Assembly: GCA_018292915.2 (NCBI GenBank)
Contig: JACVVK020000152.1
Span: 1,010,001-1,074,000 of the forward strand
Origin: Batillaria attramentaria
Lineage: Eukaryota > Mollusca > Gastropoda > Batillariidae
DNA length: 64,000 nucleotides
Reading direction: 5' to 3'
Position numbers and translations under genes: made by a program. The notes under the pieces were generated by a model. It did no database searches. It saw only the letters and a list, made by a program, of their open reading frames with translations, and had not been told where the DNA came from. How positions within the stretch are numbered: position 1 is the stretch's first letter; each line of letters begins with the position of its first letter. Below are positions 34,641 through 57,247 of the stretch, piece after piece.

Positions 34641-35550
34641 GGGTGTGTGTAGGGGTGTGTGGGGTGTGATGGGGTGTGATGGTGGGTTTAAGGTATTAAC
34701 ACCTTTTGTCCGTCGCGTCGGTAATGTTTGAAAAGGGACACTAGCAAAATATCTCTACAAAGTTTGTGTACAAAGCTGTGGACACTGGTTTCCGATTTCT
34801 GAGAAAGACCTCTTAAAGGCCGTTCTTAACCGGGCGAACCACCAGTCTGGCGAACTTGTTCGGCGAACTGTGTATTGTATACGAACAGGGCAAGCGCACA
34901 CACGTACATAGTTCCAGAGGTTCGGCCGGACTAGTTCTCTTTCTTAACCGACCGTTAATGATATGCATACGTCATCGCCCGAACAAGGCGGACTCGGAAG
35001 TTGAGACAATCGTAAACAACCAAAATGGCCGCCTTCGTAGATCGAGACGACCAGGCATTTGCGGTAGTTATCGTTTTGAGTGAACTCTTGGAAGCCGAGG
35101 AAGAGGAGATAAGAGGAAAAGAGCGCAAGAGAGGGAAATGTGAAGTGAGTCGATAGCCGCGATGCCGTCCGCCATTTTCCTCAAGTTTGTACATGCGCAC
35201 AACAGCTCTCCCCGAGCAACCAATCAGAGCGCAGAATCGGCAAAAGGATCGCGAGGGTTCCCATGACACGCTATGCAGTCCTCGAACCTAGTTCGCCGAA
35301 CCTTTCGAACCATGGTTTCCGCACAAGTATTTGGTCGGTTAAGAAACAACGTGCGCGAACCTAGTTCGCCGTACTCTCCGAACCTAGTTCGCGAACCAAA
35401 AGTCTGCCCGGTTAAGAACGGCCTTAAACAACCATGAGCACAATTTGTGTATAACAATAGAAACTGCATTGCGAAAACAAGAAAGAAGTCTATTTTCTTT
35501 GGGTAAAAACTTGCTTTAACAACTTAACAACTTACACACGGACGCGTGCT

Positions 35551-35599
<49 letters not shown>

Positions 35600-35633
35600 G
35601 CACGCGCGCACGCGCGCACGCGCACGCGCACAC

Positions 35634-35692
<59 letters not shown>

Positions 35693-36941
35693 AAATAACA
35701 CCCCCCCCCAAAAAAAAACAAAAAAAAAAAAACTGATACGAAACGCGCAGAGAATGCAAAACCTGAAAATTCCTAATGCGAACATTGTTGCTATTGCTGT
35801 GTAAGAATGGCTATACTGGATCGTTTGTTGGCAATTAAGACCGAGTTTATGATATTCTTTATCCGGCGAAATGAGTTGTTTCAGAGAACGTAGTTAGAGA
35901 GTCCCACTTCCTAACACTCGGCACAAATGTGTCAATTTTTTTTTTTTACATGACGTCCATTTTGAAAGTCTGCGATGGACGAACTTTTTGTGTCGTCAGC
36001 TCGTCTTTAACTGCATCACTTTGGGCAGATGAATCTAGCCTGATCGGGTGACAAAACGGATGACATTTCAAGTATCAGGAAATGAAACTGGTGAAATTAA
36101 AGAAGAGAAAAGCAACAACAATGCGGTATAATTAAGTGATATGATTAACATTTTGTCTCCCACGATACTCGACAACATGAGTATCCGTAATTTCCGCTCT
36201 GTGCGAGTAATGTATCGTTATTCTCTTGGAATGGTGCAAAGCGTGTTATTTCATAGCGGATGGAGGTTGTGTTTCTAATCGAATCTAAAGCGGATATTTT
36301 GCCGAGCTGGATTGGTTTCTATTTCACGGGGGTGACTGATTTGGGGTGCTCCATTGATATCACATATCGCTTGATGGGGATTACATGGCAGGCTCTGAAG
36401 AAGCTCATTAGCATAGGGATTTTTTTAAACTTTTTTTTTTAATCTTTGCTGCCTCAAATCTTTCCCGGTTCCAGTGGTGTTCCTCCCAGGTCATGGGTGG
36501 AATCCACGGAGGGCTCGGAACCTGGGGCAATTTTTATCTGTATATATTTATGCATGATAGACTGAGATGATGCTGATGGTAAGATGATGCTATGGAGGTC
36601 CGTGTGGTTTGGGACTGCGGGACAGGGCCGCATTCCACGCTTACTGTCATAAATATCCCGGCGTTAGCCAGGCACGGGAACTACGGGCCGTGTAATCATC
36701 CACATCATAAGACGTGACATACCAAGGGAAGTAACCCCAAATTCGCACCCGTGAAGTGGGTGAATCTCGTCTGTGTGGCAACAGCCTCCCCATTTGGCCC
36801 ATAGCACACCCGCTCTTGTGACAACATGCGGAAAGAACAATCATGTCTTTTTTTTTTTTTTTCTTCTCCTTTATGTTGCAGGACGGAGTACTGTTTACGA
36901 CACGAGGATGCAAAGGAAGCGCAACGTACGACAAAGTCTAG
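22136..36941 (+). CDS. M6PR-like: Gene B: M6PR-like type I membrane receptor (complete)
   Basis: Seven exons: 22136-22302, 27198-27288, 28616-28749, 29488-29578, 32695-32807, 34374-34500, 36882-36941, encoding about 260 residues; vertebrate M6PR precursors are about 277. The ATG at 22136 follows an in-frame TAG about 40 bases upstream, and a signal peptide ([15 protein letters not shown]) follows. The lumenal domain has nine cysteines, [16 protein letters not shown], Arg at the exon 3/4 junction, TLTCD, LGE and Tyr, then SKHCCP. The linker is a GP repeat. The transmembrane segment spans exons 5/6. The tail keeps [17 protein letters not shown], including the FW di-aromatic known in M6PR for endosome-to-Golgi retrieval, then DGVLF, and ends YDKV. 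The role as a lysosomal-enzyme or glycan receptor is inferred from the family. Intron 1 holds a 3.46 kb transposon nested in a SINE. Confidence 0.9.
22303..22382. repeat. (GT)n(GA)n microsatellite
   Basis: Starts at the exon 1 donor of gene B, so the donor gtaagt runs directly into the GT tract. Confidence 0.95.
23365..24880 (-). mobile_element. 5'-truncated LINE (CR1/Rex1-like) fragment
   Basis: The ORF at 24342-24842 reads [39 protein letters not shown] and [19 protein letters not shown], the C-terminal thumb region of non-LTR reverse transcriptases. The 3' end near 23365 has ggggattaataaagttctta on the minus strand. Clade assignment is tentative. Confidence 0.7.
25260..25673 (-). CDS. Transposon ORF, downstream part (unknown family)
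   Basis: 137 codons including [46 protein letters not shown] and [20 protein letters not shown], with an acidic end. It resembles a class of uncharacterised transposon proteins I recall from invertebrate genomes; I cannot assign a named domain. Confidence 0.5.
   Translation of the reverse strand: MPSILPKVTICLLLVQYFSDEANKRQLYHGSMYLREQVMSVTSPAVWPADSKDLTTEHAMEMVLVGLFNLLVWMCGTSINEVWLDKFADVSGTVKRKILATAQDILHVANSADEAESQVCDGASDCDSDTSEYDSDI
25977..26190 (-). pseudogene. Transposon ORF exon 1, copy 2
   Basis: Reads [34 protein letters not shown] and [19 protein letters not shown], then donor gtaagt. It aligns with 4576-4877. The nearby ATG (atggctgccgacgc) is out of frame by one base, so the start appears broken. 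Confidence 0.6.
26615..26842. other. Gene B intron 1 with SINE 2 tail fragment
   Basis: 26710-26795 carries tcctcgttgccccgtctttg and acgttaaactcccaaacacc, a shortened SINE 2 tail. The remainder is unassigned. Confidence 0.5.
26843..27163 (+). mobile_element. hAT-like MITE next to gene B exon 2
   Basis: Ends CAGAGCCGTAGCA and TGCTACGGCCCTG, flanked by TCCTCAT on both sides (7 bp matching, 8 with one mismatch). Contains a poly-T/poly-G run at 27071-27103. Confidence 0.75.
27198..27288 (+). CDS. M6PR-like: Gene B exon 2
   Basis: Acceptor tttgtgcag, donor gtaagt. Encodes [25 protein letters not shown] and TDVA, collinear with gene A exon 2 (91 nt in both). A MITE ends only 34 bases upstream. 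Confidence 0.9.
27579..28047 (+). mobile_element. Fold-back element with about 85-bp arms
   Basis: Left arm accctgttccgagtccgtcg to gccgagctaagtgatatc pairs with the right arm gtatcacttagctcggctcg to ggacctggaacagggc. No coding content. Lies in gene B intron 2. Confidence 0.8.
28079..28305 (+). repeat. SINE family 1, 3' fragment
   Basis: gggggttctctccgggtact, cttcgcaccacgtgattgta and gattcacgtgagcgtgcgtg as in 29690-30086; the head is missing. Confidence 0.75.
28616..28749 (+). CDS. M6PR-like: Gene B exon 3
   Basis: Acceptor ttgctgacag, donor gtaagg. Encodes [17 protein letters not shown] and PMIVY, and ends in a split Arg codon. Confidence 0.9.
28801..28945 (+). mobile_element. SINE family 3 (tRNA-derived), short copy
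   Basis: Head agcccctgtagtgtagtggt and cgggttcgagtcccagcc, then a tail ggcttaacgccgggcaagca. 51 bases after the gene B exon 3 donor. Confidence 0.75.
29129..29337. repeat. (GT)n microsatellite, interrupted
   Basis: Three GT blocks separated by short TTTTTC-type interruptions, about 200 bases. Confidence 0.95.
29488..29578 (+). CDS. M6PR-like: Gene B exon 4
   Basis: Acceptor ccttgacag, donor gtgagt. Encodes [14 protein letters not shown] and the closing Tyr, and holds the candidate Arg, Glu and Tyr of the sugar pocket. Confidence 0.9.
29686..30086 (+). mobile_element. SINE family 1, full copy
   Basis: gctgtcggtggtctagtggt, ggctcgagtcccattcgggg, a body, gaaattgggtaaagcgccta and an ATT tail. 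108 bases after the gene B exon 4 donor. Confidence 0.85.
30087..30690 (+). mobile_element. L2/CR1-type LINE fragment, split by a SINE
   Basis: Reads [45 protein letters not shown], then after the [24 protein letters not shown] and [14 protein letters not shown]: the C-terminal end of a non-LTR reverse transcriptase ORF. A frameshift lies near 30165. Confidence 0.85.
30366..30537 (+). mobile_element. SINE family 2 with 15-bp target duplication
   Basis: Head gccggggtggtcgaatggta, cttctaatgctcgggtcgtg; tail ggacgttaaacccccaaaca. The LINE sequence ccattcctgggtatc is duplicated at 30351-30365 and 30538-30552, proving retrotransposition into the LINE. Confidence 0.93.
30691..31264. other. Gene B intron 4, nothing recognised
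   Basis: A C-rich run at 30705-30740, then AT-rich sequence with no repeat or coding match seen. Confidence 0.4.
31265..31640 (+). mobile_element. TTAA-flanked long-TIR element, copy 3 (short)
   Basis: Right arm aactctgcaactgtgacaga to ggagctttagatct, followed by TTAA at 31641-31644. A matching left half (aactctgtcacagctgcag) is at 31319-31337. The left end is uncertain. Confidence 0.65.
32048..32520 (+). mobile_element. SINE family 3, full copy with poly-G insertion
   Basis: Head ggccccgtagtgtagtgatt and cgggttcgagtcccagcc; body acgtcttatgatgtggatga; tail acctgggaggaacaccactg, then poly-A. A run of 33 G (32238-32270) interrupts it. Confidence 0.85.
32695..32807 (+). CDS. M6PR-like: Gene B exon 5
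   Basis: Acceptor gtggacag, donor gtaagt. Encodes [13 protein letters not shown], a (GP)n linker and VGTILCI, the start of the transmembrane helix. Confidence 0.9.
32840..33040 (+). repeat. Hairpin repeat family, copy c
   Basis: gataactcttgagaacccc, aggagccacttcaaga and tagtggcttgaaatggctcc. Begins 33 bases after the gene B exon 5 donor. Confidence 0.8.
33041..33872. other. Gene B intron 5, nothing recognised
   Basis: CAAA simple sequence at 33158-33225 and a C run near 33740. The rest has no match I recognise. Confidence 0.4.
33873..34050 (+). mobile_element. SINE family 2, plus copy
   Basis: ggagccggggtggccgaatg, cttctaatgctcgggtcgtg and ggtggaaaaggacgttaaa. Confidence 0.88.
34374..34500 (+). 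CDS. M6PR-like: Gene B exon 6
   Basis: Acceptor tgtttcag, donor gtaagg. Encodes the transmembrane core ([14 protein letters not shown]), IQKGVRK and the tail [17 protein letters not shown] with an intact FW. Confidence 0.92.
34514..34640. repeat. (GT)n with TTCACGTG spacers
   Basis: Four GT blocks, the last three introduced by TTCACGTG and the first separated by GGTCACGTG, ten bases after the gene B exon 6 donor. Confidence 0.92.
34817..35424 (+). mobile_element. PIF/Harbinger-like MITE, copy 2 (608 bp, TSD TAA)
   Basis: Same ends as 9658-10270 and the same internal [12 protein letters not shown] start; flanked by TAA at 34814-34816 and 35425-35427. High identity to copy 1 indicates recent activity. 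Confidence 0.88.
35428..36462. other. Gene B intron 6, microsatellite plus unassigned
   Basis: (CA)n at 35550-35597, (CGCA)-type to 35637, (GA)n at 35639-35690, then AT-rich sequence with nothing recognised. Confidence 0.5.
36463..36830 (-). mobile_element. SINE family 3, minus copy
   Basis: ccagtggtgttcctcccagg, acatcataagacgtgacata and aatctcgtctgtgtggcaac are the reverse complement of the 32048 copy; the head is missing. It ends about 50 bases before gene B exon 7. Confidence 0.82.
36882..36941 (+). CDS. M6PR-like: Gene B exon 7 (C-terminus)
   Basis: Acceptor ttatgttgcag after a long T tract. Encodes [11 protein letters not shown] and ends YDKV-stop. Same length as gene A exon 7; one Cys remains that could take the place of the palmitoylated M6PR tail Cys (inference). 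Confidence 0.82.
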   Translation, partial: DGVLFTTRGCKGSATYDKV

Positions 36942-37302
36942 TTTTCATCAAATCTCGTATTGTTTGAACTGTCATCTTATGATAGTTATTATTGTGATCA
37001 TCGGCATTTTCGTACTTTAGTTCTCTGTAGCGCGAGGCGTGAACTGATCATTAAAGGATGATGATGAGGATTTGGATTGTATTGTTCTTGAAGGAGCGAA
37101 ATGAAACGCGTGTATGTCTGGTTGCTTGGTTGTTCGCTAATTAAACTTCTATACTAAACAATAGTGATACCAGGGAGCACTGGGGTGAGCCCCTCAATGG
37201 GGCAATTAGGAACAAACCATTTGATTGCTAGCAGGTATATGGAACCCATGACCCGAGCACTGAAAGTATAACAACAACAACAACAACAACAAAACAACAA
37301 CA

Positions 37303-37455
37303 AACTGTATAGGCGCTTTGACCAATTTCTTGAATTGGCTCAAAGCGCCGCGAACTGAACCCAACACGCATGCTCACGTGAATCACACGTTCATGAAATT
37401 GGGTAAAGCGCCTATACAATATTCATTATTATTATTATTACTATTATTATTATTA
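37303..37455. repeat. Two SINE 1 tails head to head
   Basis: 37303-37390 is a minus-oriented tail and 37391-37455 a plus-oriented tail ending in ATT repeats; they join at acacgttcatgaaattggg. Confidence 0.65.
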
Positions 37456-37800
37456 TAAGGCCAACACTAAAGATCGCCACTCTGGCCTGTTCTGAGCTGT
37501 CTTCTCCAGCGTCCCCCAGGTGAGTTTGTTTTCCTTCAGCTCCTTGTCCACTGTCCGCCGCCACGTCTCCTTGGGTCTTCCTCTGGCTCTTTTTCCATCT
37601 GGGATCCAACGAAGAGCCACCCGGGGTAGTGTGGTTCGGGGCATCCTGAGGATGTGTCCAATCCAGCGCCATCTTCTGCTCTTGATTTCTGTGGTGATGT
37701 CGCAGGTCGATGTTCTGTTGCGGAGTTCTTTACTGGAAATGGTGTTAGGTCAAAAGATGTTCCGTATTCTGCGAAGACATCGGTTCTGGAAGGTTCTCAA
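37455..37800 (-). mobile_element. RTE-like LINE 3' fragment
   Basis: Minus strand reads DITTEIKSRRWRWIGHILRM, TTLPRVALRWIPDGKRARGR, PKETWRRTVDKELKE, LTWGTLEKTAQNRPEWRSLV, the standard C-terminus of invertebrate RTE-class LINE ORFs. A one-base frameshift shows in some readings. Confidence 0.85.
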
Positions 37801-38403
37801 GTTTGTGACTGGCCGCCCTATAACGCTTTAAAAACTAGACTTCCGGTCGCCCCGATGTATAAGGGTAAATTTACTTTTTCCGATTGCAGCACCAGTCGAA
37901 CCCAGTGTACAGTTGATGTCTATTCATTGCTAATGGGGATGGGTGGAGGGGGGGGGGGGGCTGAAAATGAAAAAAAAAACAAAACCCAACCCAACAACAG
38001 AAAATCCCTTTTCGCAAGAGACAGTCAATACTTTAAATGAGATACTTGAAACGGACGTATGATATATTAAGAATTGTCTGACGGCATACATATACATGTA
38101 GATACAAGTGTAGCATGACGGTGGGGATTAAAGTTAAACAGTGGCATTTAAAAATAAAATGAAAAAGGGCCCAAAGGGTTCTCATTTCTGGACATGTGCC
38201 CGAAGCCGACCCAACACTAATTACATGACTTTGAAACAAAAGTCGAACGGCCAAAAATACATGCAAGTGGGTGAGCCAAGTCGGTTAAAGCTGTGATGAA
38301 TTATAAAAATAAAGCAAAAACAATTCAACAACAAACAAACAAAGGGAATAAAAACGTTGAGAAACATAATATTCTTTGGGTTTTTCCCACTGTTCTCTCT
38401 CTC

Positions 38404-38410
<7 letters not shown>
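37801..38410. other. Intergenic, nothing recognised
   Basis: A G-run near 37949 and AT-rich sequence between genes B and C. Confidence 0.4.
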
Positions 38411-38467
<57 letters not shown>

Positions 38468-38503
38468 TGAGTGAGTGAGAGAGAGAGAGAGAGAGAGAGA
38501 GAT
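38411..38503. repeat. (GT)n(GA)n microsatellite
   Basis: About 50 bases GT, then GAGT, then GA. Confidence 0.95.
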
Positions 38504-38736
38504 TATGTCTTATCGAGATGACACGTTTCTTTTAGAGTTGTTAGGCATCGTAAGTCTATCTTTCATACGGTTTGACTACGCCACAACCAACACGCCACTT
38601 TCAGCTAGTCTACAACCGTCGTCTAATAACAAAGGCGATAAACAATGGCGATGAAAAAAGAGTCGATAAAGAAATATAGACAGAAAGAAATAATGAAGAA
38701 ACACATGTAATTCAACGCAAGTAAACGTGTATAGGT

Positions 38737-39049
38737 CACAGACCTAAAAAAAAAAAAAGATAGACCCACCGCCGCACGCTGCCACCGCTGCTTGCGAGTG
38801 TCGCTATCGCGGCCATCTTGTGAATACCAGACCTCAGAGGCTCTGTGTACAGGACGCCTCGTTCGAAATACAAAGTTTTTTAGAAAGACGTCATCAGAAA
38901 TGTGACGTAAGATAAAGCGGACCAATGCTATGCGCGCTATGTAAACAGCTGATAGCGTCTGGCACTTCCAGGTACTCGCAACATGGCGCGCGGCGGCGTC
39001 ACACTTCCAGCACCGCAGGGGGTCTATCTTTTTTTTTTTTAGGTCTGTG
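38737..39049 (+). mobile_element. 313-bp MITE with 8-bp TSD
   Basis: Ends cacagaccta and taggtctgtg with matching A and T runs and gatagaccc/gggtctatc inside. Flanked by GTATAGGT at 38729-38736 and 39050-39057. The duplication length fits hAT-type mobilisation. Confidence 0.9.
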
Positions 39050-39370
39050 GTATAGGTGCGCTTCTAAACACGTATATATACTCATTGCTGTATCAGAAAC
39101 AATATGTTGCGCTTTTTCCAGAGAGAGAGAGAGAGAGAGAGAGAATCATCATTCAATGGGCAATTCATTACCCTCCGATTATGATCAAACTCAACAAAAG
39201 CGCTCATTTGAAAGTAAAATCACACGCCGTATGCTCTGTCCTAATTTTGAGAATGCGTTCAATCGCAAATGTATAATTAGGAGCCCCGAAGCCCTAAAAA
39301 CTGCATAATTTGGTATTGGTATAAATGAAGTGTGCATTTTGACTTCAGTGTGTTCCACAAGACGATGTTA

Positions 39371-39990
39371 ATCCCGTCCCGGAACGTCGGTTGAGTAGGT
39401 GTTTCTGACAACAAAACTCCGCGCGGAAAGTTGGTTTTGTAGTGGTTCTGACGATAGAATTCGCGCGGAACGTTGGTTTAATAGTGGTTATGACGATAGA
39501 AATCTCCGCGGAGCGTTGGTTTTGTGTTTCTGACAATAGAAATCCCCGCGGAACGTCGGTTTTGTGTTTCTGACGATAGAAATCGTGCGGAACGTTGGTG
39601 TTAGAAATCCCCGCGGATAGTTGGTTTTATAGTGTTTCTGACAGTGGAAATCGTGCGGAACGTTGGTGTTAGAAATCCCCGCGGATAGTTGGTTTTATAG
39701 TGTTTCTAACAATAGAAATCCCCGCGGGACGTTGGGTTTGTGTTTCTGACAACAGAAATCCCCGCGGGACGTTGGTTTTGTGTTTCTGACAACAGAAATC
39801 CCCGCGGATAGTTGGTTTTGTGTTTCCGACGATAGAAATCGGGCAGAACGTTGGTGTTAGAAATCCCCGCGGATAGTTGGTTTTGTAGTGTTTCTGACAA
39901 TAGAAATCGTGCGGAACGTTGGTTTCTGACAACAGAAATCCCAGCTAAACTTTGGTTTCATGGTGGTGTAGCCGTTTCTGACAATAGAAT
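39371..39990. repeat. Degenerate minisatellite upstream of gene C
   Basis: About 14 units of 35-60 bases built on gttggttttgtgtttctgac and atagaaatccccgcgga. It ends about 50 bases before the gene C start codon. Confidence 0.9.
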
Positions 39991-40038
39991 CCCTCCCCCT
40001 CCCTCGGAAAGTTGCTTGTGTAGGTGTTGCGCGGTTCA

Positions 40039-54474
<14,436 letters not shown>

Positions 54475-54732
54475 ATCTTCATCATCGTCTCCGTATTTTT
54501 TTTTTTTTATTGTTTTCAGTGTTACCGCGGACGCATTACCCGCTGGACTATATAATTTTTTTTTTTTTTATCCTCGACCAGACACTTTCAAAATTCCTTT
54601 TCACTGTTTGTTTATTCATTCCTGTGTTCCGCTCTTGTTATCTGTGTGTCATATTGTAGTGCACACTGGAAAGTCTGCACGTGTATTCTAGCTGAAATGT
54701 TTACGCAAATTCAGTAAAGGACATCTAGAAAT

Positions 54733-54738
54733 AATAAA
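54733..54738 (+). terminator. Candidate poly(A) signal of gene C
   Basis: AATAAA about 260 bases after the gene C stop codon, followed by an A run. Confidence 0.5.
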
Positions 54739-54922
54739 AAAAAAATGTATTTGATTGGTTACTTGACAAGTTCTCGCGGTTTTTGGATGAACATTATCAC
54801 ATCATCGTATGTCTTTTTTTTTTTTTTCTCCTATTCCTAATCCTGTCGAACAGAAATTGCAAGAAGACAACAAAAGAATTCAATTGACAGGCGGGTCCTT
54901 CGTTTAAATAGAGCAGTGTTAA

Positions 54923-56667
54923 AGATCTAAGCTCCCAACCAAAAGCTTTCCGAAGTGTGAAATTTTTTTTACAGAGTCGACCGTGCACGAACAGTCAACT
55001 CTGTCACAGTTGCAGAGTTCACACAGTGTCCAGAAACAGCGCCAAAACCGTGCCGAAACGCTGCCCCCCACCTCCTGTCGGGGTCCGTTCACGCTACTGT
55101 GAACATCCCCGTGCAACCTGGCTCTTTTTATGTCTGGCATTCGCGAGACAGGGATAACTTTAAGTGTCCCAGAAAATCTACTGCATGGTCGCACTGTCAA
55201 GGTACCACAAGTCAAATCCTACACTAACTACAACACGACCCGAGAGGCAGCTATTGGCGGAGTTGTCCACGTTCAGTGAATCTATTTGACAAAACGGAAA
55301 AGCAAAATCCCAGAATAAGGATTAATAAAACATATAAGCCCAGGATTCTAGGAGAAAAGCAGTATTGCGAAATCTGCTACTGTTCTGGGGGCTGAACCCG
55401 CCACGAACAGGAAGTCTGAGCGACAGGATTTCTGTTCAGCGCCCAAAAGTAGGGAGAAAAAGTGGACAACTCCTCTCGCCAAAGCTCAAACGCCGTAGCA
55501 GGCGTACTCAAATGGTAAACAGCAGACTGGACAAAACAACAAGACGGTGAGCCTGTTGGAAAGAAGTGCGGCGGTGTTAACTCCGTTCCGTGTCCTAGAC
55601 GACACAGAAACAAAATCGAGAGGGGGTAAGTGTTGCTTATAGTGTGCAACTTCCGGGTTAAGCCAGGAGTTACCCACATTCTTTCGCCGGTAGGTTGGCA
55701 GATGCCGAGCTAAAAAGCGAAATCAGAGTAGCAACTTCGGAGACAAGAAAGAGGCAGTGGTCGTGGCGCAAGCCTAACTAACTGGATAGCAAAGATATGT
55801 TGCGCTTCTAAGCGCCAGAGAAGCCCGTGTGCCCGAGGGAAAAAAACTCTGGAACTAGTAGGATAGTGCCTGAGTAGAGCGCTGGAAGCATGACTGCCGT
55901 AGAAGCCCAGGACGCTCACTGCCCACGTATAGAATGTCGCGTGGGAAAGAAGTCCGCGTTCAGAGGTTTATGTTCAAGAGTTCGCTGTCGAAAAAGAGGA
56001 TGAAGTTTGTAAAAACAAAGGAAATCCGCTGCTGCCGAGCGAAGTGAAGTCTGTCTTCTAAGAGCGACGCTGGCGCAATGAGCTGGACACATCGGACAAG
56101 GGGAGGAAGCGTCCAGCGTGCAGAATTAGCCTATTAGGTCATGTTATGCAATAGCGTGGTGTTGGCGCTGGCCGCCTACGGAGAGGAAAGCCATGCCAGC
56201 CATAAATAGCCTTGCGCTTGTGAACGGCGCGCAACTTGTTATGGCTCGCCGCGGATACGTCACGTCAGTTTGGACGAGTAAGCGATGTCGGACATGGCGC
56301 AAGCTATGCTGCTACCGGTAGGTACACGTGTTTGAAAGCAATTTTGTTTCTTGCGTAAACATTTCAGCTCGCATACGAGCGACACTGACCAAATTCAAAA
56401 GTGACACGACTTGTATGGGGATCACTGCGGACAGTACTGACTCGGTCACGACTGCTGTGACGACCACTGCATGGACGGATGACCACTGCACGGAGATGTG
56501 CACAGTAGCGTGGACGGACCCCGACAGGAAGTGGGGGCAGTTTTTCGGCACGGTTTTGTCGCAGTTTCTGGACACTGTGTGAACTCTGCAGCTGTGACAG
56601 AGTTGACTGTGCTTGCACGGAAAAATTTTTCACACTTCGGAAAGCTTTTGGTTGGGAGCTTAGATCT
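54923..56667 (+). mobile_element. TTAA-flanked long-TIR element, copy 2 (1.75 kb)
   Basis: Ends agatctaagctcccaacc and ggttgggagcttagatct, flanked by TTAA on both sides (54919-54922, 56668-56671), with about 200-bp inverted arms. TTAA duplications are typical of Kolobok and piggyBac; the AGATCT end does not fit the piggyBac CCY rule. No transposase recognised in the core. Confidence 0.88.
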
Positions 56668-56837
56668 TTAAGTTTAAACTTCACCGCCTGTATTTATGTG
56701 TGCATGTGAATATTGCGTGTATGCGTGAGCAGAAAGCGCATTGAGTGCTTTTCTAAGCAGAACTCCGCGCTCTACAAGTGTATTATTATTATTATTATTA
56801 TTATTAAAAAACCGAGTGATCGTAGCAAACGGCGCCT

Positions 56838-57247
56838 TTAATACTCGGGGTAGACGAGAAATCCCGAAAACATGTTCCAGTGTTCTCCCTTGATGGTTCT
56901 TGGGGTCGTGTACTTCATTCTGTACTCGGCCTCCTCACCAACCTTCATATAGGCCATCCCGGCGGCGTTGCCCTGACGGAATTGATACGACCCTAGACAG
57001 CTGGCAATACGGCGGTCCTGGACGAATAGGTCTGCTCGCTCCGTTTCTGCCGCAGCACAGCTTGCGAAGAAGGCGTAGGTTCCAGACGCTGGTGCTGTGA
57101 AGATACCCGTGGTTGTGTTGTACCCGTTCCCTGTGTTGATGGTGGCGACATTGTTGATAATCCTGTAGTGAGGCGGGTCGACTTGTATTCGGTGCTTGTT
57201 GCTACAGGCGCTGAAAACTACTGCATTGCTGGCAGTACGAGATGATG
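56838..57247 (-). CDS. Gene D exon 4 (C1q domain)
   Basis: Acceptor tttcaatag. It encodes the whole C1q domain of about 130 residues with the diagnostic aromatic and Gly positions (FTAPASGTYAF, FSGFLVYP), ending in TAA at 56838. Confidence 0.92.

Noticed and set aside
55365..56230. ORFs in the core of the 1.75 kb TTAA element
   Set aside because: Short, no transposase motif, and no consistent splice partners seen.
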